NCBI GenBank assembly: GCA_019310535.1
Contig: JAFDED010000037.1
Span: forward strand, 1-37,544
Direction: 5' to 3'
DNA from: Deltaproteobacteria bacterium
Lineage (GTDB): Bacteria > Desulfobacterota > JAFDED01
Length of the DNA stretch: 37,544 nt
Positions 35,561-37,544 of this stretch are shown piece after piece. Position numbers and translations under genes: made by a program. Within the stretch, counting starts at the first letter, position 1. Each line of letters starts with the position of its first letter. The notes beneath the pieces were generated by a model that was not told the origin of the DNA, did not search any database, and worked only from the letters and a program-made list of their open reading frames with translations.

Positions 35561-35667
35561 TTATCCACGATTGCTGTGGGCAACTGACTCAATCACTTGA
35601 AATCAAAGGCCAAATTCTTAGTAGTTTATTCATGCTTTTCCACATGCTATCAACATATAGTGGATAA
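35561..35667. other. Cluster of DnaA-box-like 9-mers in a gene-free region
   Basis: The gap 35289-35700 has no gene. Within 107 bp it carries TTATCCACG (35561-35569, +), TTGCCCACA (35575-35583, -), TTTTCCACA (35636-35644, +) and TTATCCACT (35659-35667, -). Against TTATCCACA these match 8, 7, 8 and 8 of 9. An AT-rich stretch follows to 35700. This resembles a DnaA-binding or origin-like element; no dnaA, dnaN, parA or rep gene is in the window. Confidence 0.4.
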
Positions 35668-35700
35668 AATTATTACTACACCATATGTAGTTTATGCATA

Positions 35701-36357
35701 ATGGAACTCACTGAGCTTATCAATGATGTCCGCGACTCCCTTGCTTGGCCCGTGAATATTAACAGCGGGGGAAATCGGCATATGATGGAGTCATGCCCTT
35801 ACAAGCGCGAACACATCATAACGATGCCGGAGGGCGGAAAAGAGCAACCTCATTATTTGCTTCACTGTCTCATACATGCTCAATTGGCCGAATATATTCA
35901 CCATTTATTCGGCATAAATATTTTTCTACCAGGAGAAGATGAACATCTCCAAAAGAAGGCGGATTGGGTGATGAGTGTGGCCAACGACTGGTTTGTCAAC
36001 GCTCGTATCCATAAACTTGCTCCTGAGGAAGAGATTAAAGCCGTTAATCGGCTCATCACGAAAAAAATGCCCATTTATCAGAACAATTGGGAGATTCTTC
36101 CGAAAGAACTTCAGGTTGACTGTTTTTTTATTTTAGCCCGCCATCGGCGCATCGGCATGAAACCAGATATCCATGTGAGCGGGCTAACTCAGCTTATGCG
36201 CGACGTGTTCCTGGCCGTGGATCCCCTTCCACCCACCATTGAAAATCTGGAATCACTCATCAACAGTCTTCTGCCATACGTAGGCTGTCCATCGGTCGAA
36301 CGGGTTGTGGGCCATGAAGTTGAGGTGTGGAAGTTTGTAAAACGCAAACGAAAATAA
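35701..36357 (+). CDS. Unknown protein with a zincin-like helix lacking the catalytic Glu
   Basis: 218 residues, no signal peptide. The segment LLHCLIHAQLAEYIHHLF (53-70) followed about 28 residues later by ADWVMSVANDWFVNARI (87-103) has the layout of VWA-linked putative metallopeptidases, in which HExxH is followed by a helix with a third metal ligand and VVN or FVN. Here the first motif is His55-Cys-Leu-Ile-His59, so the usual Glu is Cys, and proteolysis would not be expected. I do not recognise a closer family. No ribosome binding site precedes ATG 35701, which is 34 bp from the last DnaA-like box. Confidence 0.65.
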   Translation: MELTELINDVRDSLAWPVNINSGGNRHMMESCPYKREHIITMPEGGKEQPHYLLHCLIHAQLAEYIHHLFGINIFLPGEDEHLQKKADWVMSVANDWFVNARIHKLAPEEEIKAVNRLITKKMPIYQNNWEILPKELQVDCFFILARHRRIGMKPDIHVSGLTQLMRDVFLAVDPLPPTIENLESLINSLLPYVGCPSVERVVGHEVEVWKFVKRKRK

Positions 36358-36379
36358 TGCTGAACCTCTCATACCAGTA

Positions 36380-36631
36380 TTGTCCCCGGATACAAAATTG
36401 CTGGCATTTGATTTCTTTTCTGCTCGATTTGGAAAAACAGCATTGGATCGATTAGCTGAAGGAGAAGCCACCGTTAGGACAGACCGTTCCAGTGGCAGGC
36501 ATAAGGGAAGCATACAGGCAGCCATTTTAATCGACTCGCCAGCCAAGCAAATCTTACGAAGACAACCGCCTGATGTTTTGTTGGCTTTACGTAATCGTGT
36601 CTCAGAGTTACCAGGGCTGTATTGGATATAA
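36380..36631 (+). CDS. Possible short gene or remnant between two real genes
   Basis: A 250-bp open frame that begins 22 bp after the preceding gene. It has no ATG or GTG, only TTG codons at 36380 and 36401, and no ribosome binding site. The deduced product (LLAFDFFSARFGKTALDRLA and later ILRRQPPDVLLALRN) looks protein-like in composition. It may be the tail of a broken gene; no family is recognised. Confidence 0.25.
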   Translation: MSPDTKLLAFDFFSARFGKTALDRLAEGEATVRTDRSSGRHKGSIQAAILIDSPAKQILRRQPPDVLLALRNRVSELPGLYWI

Positions 36632-36652
36632 AGGAATTTTTTTCTTGGTGAG

Positions 36653-37321
36653 ATGCTCTCGGTTATAATTCCCACTTTAGACGAAGCCGATATAATAGAA
36701 TCTTCCCTCAAGAATCTCCTGAACCGTCAGGGGGATTTTGAGGTTATAGTGGCTGACAGTGGCAGTTCTGACGGCACTCTTGATATTATAAGACAGTTCC
36801 CTCAAGTGAAGCTGGTGATATCAGAAAGGGGAAGAGGGAGGCAGATGAATGAAGGAGCAAAAGTTGCAAGAGGGGATATATTGTTATTCCTGCATGCTGA
36901 TACCTGCCTTCCACCACATGCTTTCCAAATTATAAAGGAGGTAATGTCCGCCCCCTCTGTGGCAGGAGGATGCTTTTGTTTGAGTTTTAATCACCACAAC
37001 CTATTTCTAAGGGTCTATTCACTGTTTAGCCGGATAAATCACTTGCTTTTTACGTATGGGGATCAGTGTCTTTTCCTCCGCTCTGATACTTTTAAAGCAA
37101 TAAGGGGTTTTAAAGATCTACCGATCATGGAAGATGTGGAGATACAGACAAGGCTGAGGAGTACGGGGCGCTTCGTAAAGATTTGTGAACCGGTGGTGAC
37201 CTCAGCAAGGAGATTTCTCAAGTGCGGAATAATTAGACAGCAGATTCTCAATACAGCCCTTGTGTTTTTTTACTATATGGGTGTTTCACCATCAATCCTT
37301 AAGCGCTTTTACAGGTATTGA
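36653..37321 (+). CDS. GT2-family glycosyltransferase, TIGR04283-like
   Basis: 222 residues, a single GT-A domain without a membrane-spanning transporter part. The N-terminal SVIIPTLDEADIIESSL, VADSGSSDGTLDII and GRGRQMNEGAKVARG, then LLFLHADTCLPP with the DxD-like HAD, follow the order of TIGR04283 transferases, some of which are linked to arsenosugar synthesis. The GGCFCLSF and DQCLFLRSDTFKAIRGF segments form the acceptor side, and MEDVEI supplies the likely catalytic acid. No arsenic gene (arsM, arsS) is in the window, so the acceptor is unknown. GGTGAG abuts the ATG, a weak site. Confidence 0.85.
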   Translation: MLSVIIPTLDEADIIESSLKNLLNRQGDFEVIVADSGSSDGTLDIIRQFPQVKLVISERGRGRQMNEGAKVARGDILLFLHADTCLPPHAFQIIKEVMSAPSVAGGCFCLSFNHHNLFLRVYSLFSRINHLLFTYGDQCLFLRSDTFKAIRGFKDLPIMEDVEIQTRLRSTGRFVKICEPVVTSARRFLKCGIIRQQILNTALVFFYYMGVSPSILKRFYRY

Positions 37322-37438
37322 TTCAGTCATACAGCAGGTCGGAATCAGGGTTGATAAAATCTGAACCACACTTGCCCTCCCACACTTCAGACTCCCAACC
37401 TGCCGATTGAACATAAAAGAAAGACAACTAGTGATTAC

Positions 37439-37467
37439 TTGACATATTAAGCGTAACATAATATACT
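37439..37467 (+). promoter_or_regulatory. Strong sigma-70-type promoter of the insertion sequence
   Basis: TTGACA (37439-37444), 17-nt spacer, TATACT (37462-37467), ending 8 bp before the transposase ATG. It is the best promoter match in the window. The very short distance to the ATG suggests a leaderless or near-leaderless transcript. Confidence 0.7.
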
Positions 37468-37474
37468 ATGAGGT

Positions 37475-37544
37475 ATGATTAGAAAAGCAACCCCAATTAT
37501 TTTTACAGCCGAGGATAAGAAAACCCTGGAAACATGGGTGAGAT
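37475..37544 (+). CDS. IS630-family transposase, N-terminal start (cut by window edge)
   Basis: The 23 codons visible read MIRKATPIIFTAEDK then KTLETWVR, matching the start of IS630-type transposases, which open with a similar hydrophobic strand, L-T-x-E-(D/E) and TLE-W-R before an HTH domain. The frame is open to the window end. The left end of the element should lie between 37322 and 37439; no terminal repeat can be confirmed without the other end. Confidence 0.6.
   Translation, partial: MIRKATPIIFTAEDKKTLETWVR

Noticed and set aside
1..37544. CRISPR array or phage module
   Set aside because: No series of spaced direct repeats and no phage structural, cas or integrase genes were found in any part.

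Overview
The window looks like a chromosomal segment of an anaerobic, probably deltaproteobacterial (Desulfobacterota) organism. This is an inference from content: a split glycyl-tRNA synthetase next to pyruvate phosphate dikinase, an ADP-forming acyl-CoA synthetase, a TctABC carboxylate transporter, a B12-type mutase subunit, a remnant of an indolepyruvate/2-oxoacid ferredoxin oxidoreductase gene, and a TIGR04283-type glycosyltransferase. No rRNA or phage genes are present. One tRNA gene, remnants or ends of two insertion sequences and two other gene fragments are visible.

Layout. 1-2147 (-) is the N-terminal two thirds of a DnaE2-like DNA polymerase in very GC-rich DNA. 2508-3131 (+) is a Nudix CoA pyrophosphatase, followed by a frameshifted IS1182-type transposase remnant. 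3791-9813 (-) is a likely glyQ-glyS-ppdK operon. A divergent promoter region at 9855-9966 separates it from rpoZ and three small genes (10036-11496, +), followed by tRNA-Pro(CGG) with its terminator. 11908-14504 (-) is a compact nth / isochorismatase-family / iorA-fragment / carA cluster with overlapping genes. 14799-17644 holds a small Cys protein, an exported 18-TPR protein and a 4-oxalocrotonate tautomerase-like protein.

17930-28621 is the metabolic core: an MFS carrier, an ADP-forming acyl-CoA synthetase transcribed away from tctC-tctB-tctA, a second partial tctA tail, a glutamate-mutase-epsilon-like protein, a small GGQ release-factor-like protein and a D-2-hydroxyacid dehydrogenase. I read the acid-handling genes as one uptake and conversion locus for an unidentified carboxylic acid. 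The mutase-like protein aligns without gaps to clostridial GlmE through the catalytic barrel. It keeps Arg66, Arg100, Tyr177, Tyr181, Lys326 and Glu330, but has Leu in place of Arg149 and Leu in place of Glu171, two residues that hold glutamate. This is the strongest candidate in the window for an undescribed activity.

28969-37544 is more accessory in character: an exported metallo-beta-lactamase-fold hydrolase, a large GAF protein, a secreted serpin fused to two Cys-pair repeats, an EEP-family phosphohydrolase, a non-coding stretch with four DnaA-box-like 9-mers, a protein with a zincin-like helix lacking the catalytic Glu, a GT2 glycosyltransferase and the start of an IS630-type transposase at the right edge. 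Base composition falls from very GC-rich on the left to AT-rich on the right.
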